Shown here: positions 1 to 8,369 of the stretch, piece by piece
How positions within the stretch are numbered: the stretch's first letter is position 1
Layout: every line of letters starts with the position of its first letter
NCBI RefSeq assembly: GCF_000760695.4
Contig: NZ_JHEG04000001.1
Location: 635,599 to 699,598 of the forward strand
From: Tolypothrix bouteillei VB521301
GTDB lineage: Bacteria; Cyanobacteriota; Cyanobacteriia; Cyanobacteriales; Nostocaceae
Length of the DNA stretch: 64,000 bases
Direction: 5' to 3'
Notes under the pieces: model-generated
Told to the model about the DNA's origin: nothing
The model's database searches: none
The model's input: the letters and a program-made list of their open reading frames with translations, nothing else
Translations under genes and position numbers: made by a program

Positions 1-17
1 AATTATCGTCATGACAA

Positions 18-45
18 GGCAGATGGCAGAGGGCAGATGGCAGAA
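18..45. repeat. Two direct copies of a 14-bp unit
   Basis: GGCAGATGGCAGAG is followed directly by GGCAGATGGCAGAA. Short tandem repeats of this purine-rich kind are common between cyanobacterial genes. No function is visible. Confidence 0.7.
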
Positions 46-147
46 GGGAAGAGGTTTTTAGGCAACTTTACTTTTCGTTACATACTTCGGTTTTTTTGCG
101 CCTTTCTACTTAAATGAAAGCTTGGTAAATTATGCTCTTGGAAAAGA

Positions 148-184
148 GCGATAGGGCTTTAGCCCTTAGCGCTTACGCTATCGC
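148..184. repeat. Nested palindromic repeat downstream of the peroxiredoxin gene
   Basis: The outer arms GCGATAG and CTATCGC enclose two smaller hairpins, AGGGCTTTAGCCCT and AGCGCTTACGCT. The whole could fold as a three-way structure. It sits 40 bp past the stop of the minus-strand peroxiredoxin gene and could stop or protect its transcript, but there is no clean T-tract. It resembles dispersed cyanobacterial palindromic repeats. Confidence 0.6.
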
Positions 185-223
185 ATTTCAAAAGTAAATT
201 TTTTCTCTCAGTCAAGCTTTGCT

Positions 224-1072
224 CTACATCGATCGCACGTTGCGAGCTACCCAACCAAACTGGCTTTGGGCTAACTCAAATTTGACAGCCGTACCAGCTG
301 ATATGGTACGGTATCCCTCTCCTGGAATAGCGGTGAAGTTGAAGAAGACATCTTCACCACCGTCATTTCTGCCAATTGCACCATTGCCCGTTTTGAGATC
401 GAACCAACGTACAGTTCCTTGCAACACAGTTCTTCCATTGGCTCCCAATGGTGGTCCACCATTCAACCATTCTTGTTGGGGGATGCGAACTTGTTTGACT
501 TGGTCGGTATCGTAAGCTTCATAGCGGTAATCGGAGCGCGTCTCCATAATTGCCCGCAAATCGTGCCGCAATTCTTCAAGTGTTGGTCGCCCGACAAAGA
601 ACCAACCGTTGTAAATTTTGTAGATGGTTAAATCGGGACGCAAAATAAAAGTATAAGGTTGAGCGCGATAGGCATACTCACCTTCCGTGCTATCTAAAAT
701 ATTAATTTGCTTTATCAGTTCGCGTTTCTCGTCACATAGAAACGACCACTGTGCTCCCAATCCAGCCCGGAAAGCAGCTTGAACTAGAGGCGGGTCCACA
801 CTAATTGTTACCAAGGAGCCGTAATTGACTGCCAATTCACTTTGAAACCGTACTAACTGGGAAAGCTGTTCTCGATCTCTAGGACAAAAGAAGCCTCGAT
901 AGAAGACAACAATCAACGGGTAACCGTCGGTAAAACCCATGTGACGATCCATCAGGCTGGGCTGAGTGAAATCGGAAAGCTTCACCAGTTCATTTTTGTG
1001 ATTCGGCAGTTCGGCATTTATAAAGCGATCCCCTGGTTGTAAATTTGCGGTCATAAAGCTGCACCCGTGCAA
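224..1072 (-). CDS. Peroxiredoxin-like protein fused to a C-terminal cold-shock-like domain
   Basis: Residues about 7-180 form an AhpC/TSA-type thioredoxin fold. FYRGFFCPRDREQL contains the likely peroxidatic Cys63 and the following Arg, and Cys113 is a second cysteine. After a linker, residues 217-282 read as a cold-shock/OB domain: GTVRWFDLKTGNGAIG occupies the RNP1 region and DVFFNF the RNP2 region. The family reduces peroxides; cold-shock domains bind single-stranded nucleic acid. The combination is unusual. Several RNP1 aromatics are changed, so RNA binding is uncertain. A start at Met7 (1054) begins exactly at the conserved region and is at least as likely. The gene is cytoplasmic, with no signal peptide and no operon partner. 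Confidence 0.8.
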   Translation of the reverse strand: MHGCSFMTANLQPGDRFINAELPNHKNELVKLSDFTQPSLMDRHMGFTDGYPLIVVFYRGFFCPRDREQLSQLVRFQSELAVNYGSLVTISVDPPLVQAAFRAGLGAQWSFLCDEKRELIKQINILDSTEGEYAYRAQPYTFILRPDLTIYKIYNGWFFVGRPTLEELRHDLRAIMETRSDYRYEAYDTDQVKQVRIPQQEWLNGGPPLGANGRTVLQGTVRWFDLKTGNGAIGRNDGGEDVFFNFTAIPGEGYRTISAGTAVKFELAQSQFGWVARNVRSM

Positions 1073-1077
1073 AAATT

Positions 1078-1338
1078 CTAAATATTAAGCGCTACAACAA
1101 TCTTATAAATTTCTGAGAATATGTTTGTAAGTAACCCCTTGTAAATATCATCTACAACCATGTTGTGATATATCCATTTTTGAAAATCAGACGTTTGTGG
1201 TAAACAATATTCATTGAATTGCCAAGGGGAATTTCCTAAAAAGCTGCCGACCAAATCTTCATAGAGTTTAGCGTGGGTTACACCCTCATAGTCTAACCAC
1301 AAATCTTCGTAACTAGTTTCAGGATTGAAGGCAGTCAT
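1078..1338 (-). CDS. Hypothetical protein, 86 aa
   Basis: This small ORF lies between the permease (47 bp upstream on the same strand) and the peroxiredoxin gene. The frame stays open further upstream into the permease, but the protein most likely begins at MTAFNPETSYEDLWLDYEG, which gives 86 residues and no overlap. It is acidic and rich in aromatics, with no signal peptide and no membrane segment. I do not recognise a family. Position and orientation fit a small downstream partner of the permease. Coding status is plausible, not proven. Confidence 0.45.
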   Translation of the reverse strand: MTAFNPETSYEDLWLDYEGVTHAKLYEDLVGSFLGNSPWQFNEYCLPQTSDFQKWIYHNMVVDDIYKGLLTNIFSEIYKIVVALNI

Positions 1339-1385
1339 TATGAGGGGTGCAATAGCAAAGATTAAACTAACCAGATCCGTCTGTA

Positions 1386-2681
1386 CTAGTCTGTAGTTAG
1401 TAATCTTACAATGACACGCCAGATTAGCCCAACAGCAATGAGCGTTAAACCTACTAACCAAATCTGTTGTTCTACCCAAAAAGCTAAGAAAGCACAGGAA
1501 GCCAAACCCGCCCAAGCTAACCATTTAGGATAGAGCCGTTCTTGGGGAGGTAGTTGTAGTGCTGCCAAGTTAGTGACGGCGTAGTAAATTAAAACGCTGA
1601 AGGCACTAAAAGACCAAGTCGTTTTTACATTTCCAATCAGAACCAAAAGAGCGATCGCAATGCCAACAACCAACACAGCCCAAACTGGTGTCGTCTCTGA
1701 CTTATTCAACCTTGCCAAAATTCCAGGTAGATCTCGGCGTCTTGCCATTGCCAATACCACGCGAGACAATCCTAGAATCAAATTCAGCAGCACGCCTAAC
1801 ATTGCAGTCATGGCTCCAAGAGCTAAGACTACACCACCGCTTGAACCTACAACGTTGCGGACAACAAGTTCAAGCGGTGCAGCTTGAACTTGTTGAGTGA
1901 CCTTGCCTAAAACATCTGCTCCCACTGCTCCAATACCAACCACCGCCACTGCTATATAAAGCAGCATCGTCAGCAATAAGGTGACAACCATCGCTCTGGG
2001 AATAGTTTTTCGCGGTTCTTTTGCTTCTTCACCCATTGTGGCAATGCGACCATAACCCGTGTAAGCTACAAACATGAGCGCAGTCGCTTGGAGTAAGGAT
2101 GCAGTATTTCCCGTAAAAAAAGGTGTAAGATTTTTAGCACTATTCTCGATGGCACTTGGCAAACAAACAACCACAAAGAAACATAAAGATAGCAGCGTTA
2201 TCGATACAATGATGATATTAATCAGGTTAGAGCGCCGAAGCCCACTTAGAACAATTAGAGTCAGAATAGCCACAGCTATTAAAGCCGTAGGAACGAAAAA
2301 GCCACTACCTATAAGATTGGTAGTAGTCAGTAAGTAGCCAGCAAAACCCAATGCAGCCGTGGCTGCTGAAGCAGTTTTGGCTAAGAGAAACATCCAGCCT
2401 GCTGTAAAACCAAACCAAGGATTAAGGTACTTATAGCCGTATTCATAAGTTCCACCACTGACAGCATGATTGGCAGCTAACTGAGCACTGTTTAGACCGT
2501 TGCAAGTGGCAACGAAAGCAGCTAACGCCAGTGCAAGTATAACGCTAGGTCCAGCAATTCCAGCAGATATGCCTATACTTACAAATACACCTGTACCAAT
2601 AATCGAGCCCAGTCCCATCATCGTTGCACCCATCACCCCTAATTCTCTTCGTAATTGGGGCATTACTGTTCTCTGTGACAC
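1386..2681 (-). CDS. APC-superfamily amino acid permease
   Basis: The 431-residue protein has about 12 hydrophobic segments. The N-terminal GLGSIIGTGVFVSIG matches the TM1 substrate-binding signature of amino acid/polyamine/organocation transporters. TM6 (ATALMFVAYTGYGRIATMGEE) and the cytoplasmic loop EEAKEPRKTIPRAM are also typical. It should import an amino acid or related cation across the plasma membrane; the substrate cannot be read from sequence. Length is normal for the family. Confidence 0.9.
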   Translation of the reverse strand: MSQRTVMPQLRRELGVMGATMMGLGSIIGTGVFVSIGISAGIAGPSVILALALAAFVATCNGLNSAQLAANHAVSGGTYEYGYKYLNPWFGFTAGWMFLLAKTASAATAALGFAGYLLTTTNLIGSGFFVPTALIAVAILTLIVLSGLRRSNLINIIIVSITLLSLCFFVVVCLPSAIENSAKNLTPFFTGNTASLLQATALMFVAYTGYGRIATMGEEAKEPRKTIPRAMVVTLLLTMLLYIAVAVVGIGAVGADVLGKVTQQVQAAPLELVVRNVVGSSGGVVLALGAMTAMLGVLLNLILGLSRVVLAMARRRDLPGILARLNKSETTPVWAVLVVGIAIALLVLIGNVKTTWSFSAFSVLIYYAVTNLAALQLPPQERLYPKWLAWAGLASCAFLAFWVEQQIWLVGLTLIAVGLIWRVIVRLLTTD

Positions 2682-2819
2682 AACACACCTTTTGTTGAGA
2701 TAGAGACTACAGAAACATATTATCGTAAATCAATATCGAAATTCTATATAAAACTCTTACATCTGCTGTTTAATGCGATCGCCAGACTTTTTGTTACAGC
2801 AACAGCATTTTGGGTTTAA

Positions 2820-3287
2820 TTACTTTTGATACTTAGCCTGTGTAAAAAGCCCCTTCTTTGTCAACGGTATGATTATTAAACATCCCCCAATAACCAGAAA
2901 AACCGATCCTAAAGCAGTCAAAACAAATGTCACTCCCCAAAGACTAAAAAAAGAATTAATATTGACAGAATTGGGATTTTGAGAATTATATAACACTTCT
3001 ACCTGTTGACCTAGAGAAAATCGTGGTGGGTAGCTACCTGTATTAGATTCAAATATCCTTTCTTGTCCAGATTTTGTGGTAAATCTAACCATTGGATAGT
3101 AAAGCTCGGAAACTTCACCATCACTATCAGTTGAGAAGCGTCTGATTAAATTGACGACTGTCCCTTGTGCTGGTATTGCTTGACTGACGAAAGAACGAGT
3201 ATTCAGTCCATTGACTATGCCTGCAACACTAAGTATAGTGCCAACACCACCCATGACTGAACCAATTAACATGATAATTTTACTCAT
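2820..3287 (-). CDS. DUF3592-like membrane protein
   Basis: The 155-residue protein has one hydrophobic segment near the N-terminus (about 5-27) and another near 118-145. They flank an extracytoplasmic beta-rich part containing YYPMVRFTTKSGQERIFES and FSLGQQVEVLYNSQNPNSV. This arrangement (Y-P-x-V-x-F, G-x-x-V-x-V-x-Y-x-P/N) is what I know of DUF3592 proteins. The function of the family is unknown. It stands alone on the minus strand. Confidence 0.75.
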   Translation of the reverse strand: MSKIIMLIGSVMGGVGTILSVAGIVNGLNTRSFVSQAIPAQGTVVNLIRRFSTDSDGEVSELYYPMVRFTTKSGQERIFESNTGSYPPRFSLGQQVEVLYNSQNPNSVNINSFFSLWGVTFVLTALGSVFLVIGGCLIIIPLTKKGLFTQAKYQK

Positions 3288-3666
3288 AGAGATTGTGACA
3301 TGTTTGAAACTATTATTGAACTATTAATTTAGGTCACAATCGGGTAAAACTAGGGGAAACCTCTAGATAAGCTTTGAAGCGTAGTGCCATATTCCAGGAT
3401 CTGTATTCTCAACTAGCCATCATTTGCCAGCAAGTTGGTGGGTTTGAATTTACCAGAACACATTCATTTTGTAGGTCTCTTATCTAACCCAAAAATTTGT
3501 TCATCTGTAGAATTCCCCTTTGATTTGGTTGTCTCGCTGTCGTCGTGCTTCCATGTCATCCCAGTTAAGTTTGCGAGCTAGTTCCACTAGACGATTTCTA
3601 ATATCAAAGGCTCAACTCAAATACGGACGTGACAATCGCTCGGAGCATTTTTAAACCCGAGTGCAG
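3288..3666. other. Gene-free stretch with a possible decayed coding remnant
   Basis: No complete gene is present. On the minus strand, 3611-3501 keeps an open frame that reads like protein (RLVELARKLNWDDMEARR, ending KGEFYR) but is preceded at once by a stop and has no normal start. It looks like the 3' tail of a lost gene. Nothing else is recognisable. Confidence 0.35.
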
Positions 3667-4146
3667 CTATAACTTCTTGAAGTACCTAGCGATGGGTAAC
3701 AACCTGAAACCTAGCTTTTCATATGCACAACGTGCTGGAGCATGACCGGGGTCACCTCCAGTCTCGACCATAGCAACAGACATTCCAGCAACTTTCATCC
3801 AATCAAGAGCAAATTCCATTAGAGCGGTGCCAATACCTCGACGTTGATAGTCTGGATCGACGGCAATCATGTAAATTTCCCCCATTCTACTCTCTGAGTA
3901 GAGCTTCACGGCTATAAAACCCACGGTTGAATCAGAGTCGATAGCAACCCACACTTTCATGTCTGCTTCTACACAGACGGACTCGACAGCATGAAGCTGA
4001 CTTAAACGCCAACCCTCAGGATAAAATGAGCGGTACACCTCAATATCCATCGCTTTCTCAATCGAATCAAAGACTGGAGCCCATGCCCGAAGCGAAAGAC
4101 TTTTGACGGCATCAAGCTGACTATCTTCGTATGGTTCAATTCGCAT
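3667..4146 (-). CDS. GNAT-family N-acetyltransferase
   Basis: The 159-residue protein has the GNAT acetyl-CoA core. IYMIAVDPDYQRRGIGTALM gives motif A with the R/Q-x-x-G-x-G pyrophosphate loop, followed by the helix EFALDWMKVAG. A C-terminal YEKLGFRLLPIARYFKKL is the usual motif B end. It should transfer an acetyl group from acetyl-CoA to an amine; the substrate is unknown. The N-terminus MRIEPYEDSQLDAVKSLSLR is a typical GNAT start. Confidence 0.85.
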   Translation of the reverse strand: MRIEPYEDSQLDAVKSLSLRAWAPVFDSIEKAMDIEVYRSFYPEGWRLSQLHAVESVCVEADMKVWVAIDSDSTVGFIAVKLYSESRMGEIYMIAVDPDYQRRGIGTALMEFALDWMKVAGMSVAMVETGGDPGHAPARCAYEKLGFRLLPIARYFKKL

Positions 4147-4262
4147 ATAAGTACGGACTTCGCTGAGTACAAGGTATCAGTAGCATCGTAACAGAAAATT
4201 AAACACTCGTGTTACAAAAATACTACATTTTTAGGTGTTATTTACTCATTGTGTTGAAGGCA

Positions 4263-4393
4263 TATAGAAATCCTAAATCATTTGTAAAAAATTTTGATTG
4301 CTAATAGCTAATGGCTTTTTGACCATTAGCCATTAGCTATTAGCTATTAGCAGTTTTCACTCTTATTTTTATATTTCATTTAGGATTGCTATA
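4263..4393. repeat. MITE-like element enclosing heptamer repeats
   Basis: TATAGAAATCCTAAAT at 4263-4278 and its near-complement ATTTAGGATTGCTATA at 4378-4393 match at 15 of 16 positions. Between them lie an inverted pair of ATTAGCC/ATTAGCT heptamers (about 4299-4315 and 4325-4353). The element has no coding capacity. The rest of the gap up to the IS630 element holds nothing else I recognise. Confidence 0.65.
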
Positions 4394-4614
4394 ACTCTGA
4401 AGTTGTAACAAACTAACAAATAAGAAAATAAAAAATACGGCTGTACAGTTCTCAAGTCATATGAAGCGATCGCCCTGGTACGAATTTGTCGCTAACTTTT
4501 CAAAGTTGAGCCTTCTTCAAGGTTACTTGTGACCGATGTGGCATGAACAAATACAGCAGTTTCCGATGTTATGAGGTACAGTTAGTATTAATAAAATCAA
4601 AAGATAATACTGTC

Positions 4615-5561
4615 ATGAAAGCATATTCAGTAGATATTCGAGAAAAAATAGTGGCAGCGCATATTGAGGAAAAAATCTCGATTCGTCAAGTAGCACTCAG
4701 ATTTGCAGTGAGCAAAAGTTTAGTACAAAAGCTAGTAAAGCAACAAAAAAGTCATGGTAATTTACAACCATTAAAACCGGGTAAGCCACGATTTAGTCAT
4801 CTGACAAATGCGGAATTAGAGTTAAGAGAACTAGTGTCAGAGAATCCGGATGCAACAATAGTGGAATTCTGTGAATTATTTGCGGCAAAGACAGGTAATT
4901 GGGTGAGTCAGACGGCAATGTGTCGTTCTTTACAAAAATTAGGATTAAATCGCAAAAAAAAACATTGCGGAGTAGCCAAGCAGCAACTCCAAGAGTTCAA
5001 AAACTCAGAGTAGAATATTGGGAAAAAGTCAAGGAGATAGAGCCAGAAAACTTGGTATTTTTAGATGAAACAGGGGTAATACTGGGTTTAGCAAGAACGC
5101 ATGCACGTTCACAAAAGGGAACAAGAGTATATGAAATGAAGCCATTTTACCGGGGAGCAAAAGTTACGGTGATTGGAGCAATAAGTCTTAAAAAAGTTGT
5201 GGCATTAATGACAATAAATAACTCAATGGATAGCCTAGCTTTTGAAGGATTTATTGAGAAGTTCTTATTGCCTCAATTATGGCCGGGAGCAGTAGTAGTT
5301 ATGGATAATTTACCGGCACATAAACTAGCATCAATCGAACCAATGATTGAATCTGTAGGTGCAAAAGTCTTGTGTTTATCTCCATATTCTCCTGATTTTA
5401 ATCCCATTGAATTATGGTGGTCACAACTTAAATCTTTTTTACGTACTTTTTCTCCAACTACAACCGAAATGGTTGATAAAGTTATCTCTGTTGCTCTCGA
5501 CTTGATGAATCCTCAACATTTAAAAAATTGGTTCACTAAGTGCTGTTATTGTACCTCATAA
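4615..5561 (+). CDS. IS630 transposase, made by -1 frameshift from two overlapping frames
   Basis: The first frame (4615-5013) encodes a helix-turn-helix DNA-binding part: VDIREKIVAAHIEEKISIRQ, then VALRFAVSKSLVQKLVKQ. The second frame (open to 5561) holds the DDE nuclease: VFLDETG, VVMDNLPAHK and SPDFNPIELWW. A run of nine A (4954-4962) in the overlap would let ribosomes slip back one base, giving NRKKKTLRSSQ, which continues the family sequence smoothly. ATG 4615 lies inside the element; the upstream ATG at 4543 lies outside the left end and is not the start. All three acidic residues are present, so the enzyme may be active. Confidence 0.88.
4954..4962 (+). promoter_or_regulatory. A9 slippery run, likely -1 frameshift site
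   Basis: Nine consecutive A fall on three AAA codons of the first transposase frame. A one-base backward slip joins it to the DDE-domain frame. This is the standard signal in many IS elements. A chance mutation that broke a once single-frame gene cannot be excluded. Confidence 0.7.
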
Positions 5562-5580
5562 CATCGGAATTTGCTGTAAA

Positions 5581-7107
5581 TTATGGATAATTTAAACTGT
5601 CTGATTTTAGCAAATTGCTAGAAGTTGCTTGATGCTTTAATCGGTCAATCATGACAAATCGAATATCCCGTTTTTCGGCAATCAGTTTAATCCCCGGTTG
5701 TTGAAGATTTAAGAAGTCCAACCCTTTTTCTTTACCGCTAATTAAGAAGTCATTGATAGCGATTTTATAAGTGCGTTTGGGGTCAAGAGGTTGACCCTGA
5801 ACCAACCAATTTTTTGAATTGGCTTGCTGGCTTACTTTAGCTGTTTGCAAATAGCCACCAGTACCTTTATTAGCTTGTCCTCGATCCAAGACTCTTTGCA
5901 AAAGCGCACCATCGATCTCTATTGCAACAACTTTACCCCCAAAAGGCAGTATCCGAATCACATCAAATTGGGTAATTGGTCCTGGGGGAATAACATCATC
6001 TATGCGAATGGAACCACCATTAAAGACAGCTAAATCTGCGTCAGGTACTTCCTGCAACATCGCCTCAGCAATTAACTCTGTCAGCTTTGTAGATGTATTG
6101 CGGACGCTAGATTCTAAACCATCTAACGCAAATGTCAGTTGACCAATTTCCTGAGTTGGCTCAAAACCAGCAGCACGAAATGCTTGATAACCTCGTTCTA
6201 GCCATTCCTTAACTATTTTTGCCGTTTTTGGGTCGTCAGGAATTTTTTCGGTAATTGGTACCAATCGAGAGTTAATTGCAAGACTTTTATCAATAGTATC
6301 GTAACTCAATTGGTGAACGTAAACTGTACGTGCATTAGCATCTGCTTTAAAAATCGGTGTAAAATCCCGACCCCGCCATTGCTGGATATTTTCATGTTCG
6401 TGACCACCCAGAATTATGTCGATTTCCGGTACAGTTTCGGCTAGTTTGCGGTCATCTTCAATTGATAGATGAGTGATGGCAACTATAATATCAGCTTTAC
6501 CCTTTAGTGCTATCACCTGCTGTTTGGCTGTTGCAATCGGATCGGTATAACTGACGTAGTTAGGCTGATTGCTATTGAGGGTAACACCAATTAATCCTAC
6601 CCTAACCACAGCACCGCGATCGCCTTTAACATTGAATACTATTGAGCGGGGAACGCCCTTGAAAGGTTGTCCGGTGCGAGCGGATACATTACTGGAAATC
6701 CAGCGAAATTGAGATTCTTGCAATCTTTGATAGAAGAGATTTTCGGGTAAGTCAAATTCGTGGTTACCAAAAGTCGCATAGTCAAACCCCAAGGCGTTCA
6801 TCACAGCTACCATTTGCTGACCTGCTAGAGGTGTACCATTAATTTTGGCAGTTCCTAAAGCCGAAGGGCTAAAAGCGTCTCCTGCTAACACGGTGTAGGT
6901 GCGGGGATTGGCTTTGTAAAGTTGTTTTCGTAGGGTGGCGACACGCGCTAAACCACCACGAGTTCCACCCTCGACAGGAGTAATTTCATAGATATCGTTA
7001 AGTTGTAGCAGGTTAATATTTACAATTTCTGCAAGTGCAGGAGTCACTAAGGTTACTGCTGCTAATACTTGTAAAACTACACTGTATGCCTGAAAAATAA
7101 GTTTCAT
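5581..7107 (-). CDS. Secreted bifunctional metallophosphatase/5'-nucleotidase
   Basis: Residues 1-26 form a signal peptide ending near ALA-E. The N-terminal metallophosphoesterase domain has LLQLNDIYEI (first Asp), GDAFSPS, FGNHEFD and LGGHEHENIQ. The C-terminal 5'-nucleotidase domain starts near residue 320 and contains NGGSIRIDDVIPPG and RILPFGGKVVAIEIDG. At 508 residues it has normal UshA-like length. It should hydrolyse nucleotide phosphates outside the plasma membrane and so help scavenge phosphate. The IS630 element ends a few bases past the stop codon, so the extreme C-terminus may have been altered by the insertion. Confidence 0.9.
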   Translation of the reverse strand: MKLIFQAYSVVLQVLAAVTLVTPALAEIVNINLLQLNDIYEITPVEGGTRGGLARVATLRKQLYKANPRTYTVLAGDAFSPSALGTAKINGTPLAGQQMVAVMNALGFDYATFGNHEFDLPENLFYQRLQESQFRWISSNVSARTGQPFKGVPRSIVFNVKGDRGAVVRVGLIGVTLNSNQPNYVSYTDPIATAKQQVIALKGKADIIVAITHLSIEDDRKLAETVPEIDIILGGHEHENIQQWRGRDFTPIFKADANARTVYVHQLSYDTIDKSLAINSRLVPITEKIPDDPKTAKIVKEWLERGYQAFRAAGFEPTQEIGQLTFALDGLESSVRNTSTKLTELIAEAMLQEVPDADLAVFNGGSIRIDDVIPPGPITQFDVIRILPFGGKVVAIEIDGALLQRVLDRGQANKGTGGYLQTAKVSQQANSKNWLVQGQPLDPKRTYKIAINDFLISGKEKGLDFLNLQQPGIKLIAEKRDIRFVMIDRLKHQATSSNLLKSDSLNYP

Positions 7108-7219
7108 TTTTAAATTTGGAAACTCGTACTTTAGTGTTTCTATTATTATCTAATGTTTTGGATGATGTGGGATTGTAAAGTATTGCGGGAGAGGTACTCC
7201 TGCTACTAAGACAATTGCT

Positions 7220-7231
7220 TACTCATGAGTA
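7220..7231. promoter_or_regulatory. 12-bp palindrome in a divergent promoter region
   Basis: TACTCATGAGTA is perfectly self-complementary and sits inside a longer imperfect palindrome (7215-7235) between the divergent nucleotidase and dioxygenase genes. Its place suits a dimeric repressor or activator site. The protein is unknown. Confidence 0.35.
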
Positions 7232-7295
7232 GCAATGCATGACATAAAAGTTGTTAAATACAATTAAAATTTAAAAACTAAAATTCACGAGTCAT

Positions 7296-8204
7296 ATGGA
7301 TAATATTCCGGTCATTGACTTTTCTCTCTTTACCAGTGATGATGCAAGGGCTAGGCAAAGTGTAGTTGAGCAAATCTACGTAGCTTGTCATGAAATTGGG
7401 TTTATGTATTTACAAAATTGTAGTATATCTCAAGACCTGATTGAGCAAGTATTCATACAGAGCAAAGACTTCTTCAATTTACCTTTGTCAGTAAAGCAGC
7501 AGTTTGCTTGGAGTGATGAATTTAGCAACTGTGGTTATGTTGGTGTAGGGAGAGAACGCCTCGACCCCAATAAACCAGGCGATTTAAAAGAAGCTTTTAA
7601 TGTAGACAAAGAATTTTTTGATAGTAACAAATTTGTTCATAACTTGGAATTTTACGCTTGCATTCTCAACTTTCATGAGGCTTGTACAACACTTGCCGAT
7701 CGCGTGCTGCAAGCTTTTACTTTCGCTTTGCAATTGCCATTCGATTTTTTTACCACTAACCACGATCGGCACAACCATACTCTAAGATTGCTGCACTATC
7801 CCCCATTGTTACAACCACCATTACCCCTACAGGTTCGTGCGGGTACACATTCTGACTATGGCAGTATTACCTTGCTGTTTCAGGATGAGGTCGGAGGTTT
7901 AGAAGTTCAGACAGCAACGGGTGAATGGATTGCAGCGCCGACGATTCCTAATACTATCATAGTTAATACTGGGGATTTAATGGAACGGTGGACAAATCAC
8001 GTGTTTTGTTCTACTAAGCATCGGGTGATTGTTCCTAATGATGATAGGGTGAAGCAGTCGAGGTACTCGATAGCGTTTTTCACACATCCAAACGACGATA
8101 CAGAAATTGCTTGTTTGGAAAGCTGTCGAAGGGGATTGTTGCCTGTTTATCCCCCAATTCTTGCAGGGGAATACCTTTTGAGTCGCTTGCGAGCAACATA
8201 TTAG
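7296..8204 (+). CDS. Isopenicillin N synthase-like Fe(II)/2-oxoglutarate dioxygenase
   Basis: The 302-residue protein begins with NIPVIDFSLF, typical of the DIOX_N domain. The iron site is visible as HSDYGSITLLFQD (His-x-Asp) and the distal His in CSTKHRV, followed by RYSIAFF (R-x-S) for 2-oxoglutarate. Family members oxidise small molecules at a non-haem iron using O2. The substrate is unknown. It lies 165 bp upstream of the EF-G gene on the same strand, with no evidence of co-transcription. Confidence 0.9.
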   Translation: MDNIPVIDFSLFTSDDARARQSVVEQIYVACHEIGFMYLQNCSISQDLIEQVFIQSKDFFNLPLSVKQQFAWSDEFSNCGYVGVGRERLDPNKPGDLKEAFNVDKEFFDSNKFVHNLEFYACILNFHEACTTLADRVLQAFTFALQLPFDFFTTNHDRHNHTLRLLHYPPLLQPPLPLQVRAGTHSDYGSITLLFQDEVGGLEVQTATGEWIAAPTIPNTIIVNTGDLMERWTNHVFCSTKHRVIVPNDDRVKQSRYSIAFFTHPNDDTEIACLESCRRGLLPVYPPILAGEYLLSRLRATY

Positions 8205-8369
8205 CAGGTATGGTCAAGCAAACAACTCTTTCCTACTGGGCGATTGTAGAAATGCATGGCGATCGCTAGCAAACCGTAGCTCTTTACATTTTTGTAGTAT
8301 GAATGTAATATATAATGATAGTTACTGTTGAGACAGTAGCTATTTGTCCATTTTGCAAAAAGGAAGTTT

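Larger units (their letters stand above)
4554..5576 (+). mobile_element. Complete IS630-family insertion sequence, 1023 bp
   Basis: Terminal inverted repeats of 27 bp (4554-4580 and 5550-5576) match at 25 positions, starting CAGCA. Both ends are flanked by TA (4552-4553 and 5577-5578), the duplicated target typical of IS630/Tc1-mariner elements. A two-frame transposase fills the interior. The element is structurally intact and sits between the GNAT gene and the 3' end of the nucleotidase gene. Confidence 0.93.
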
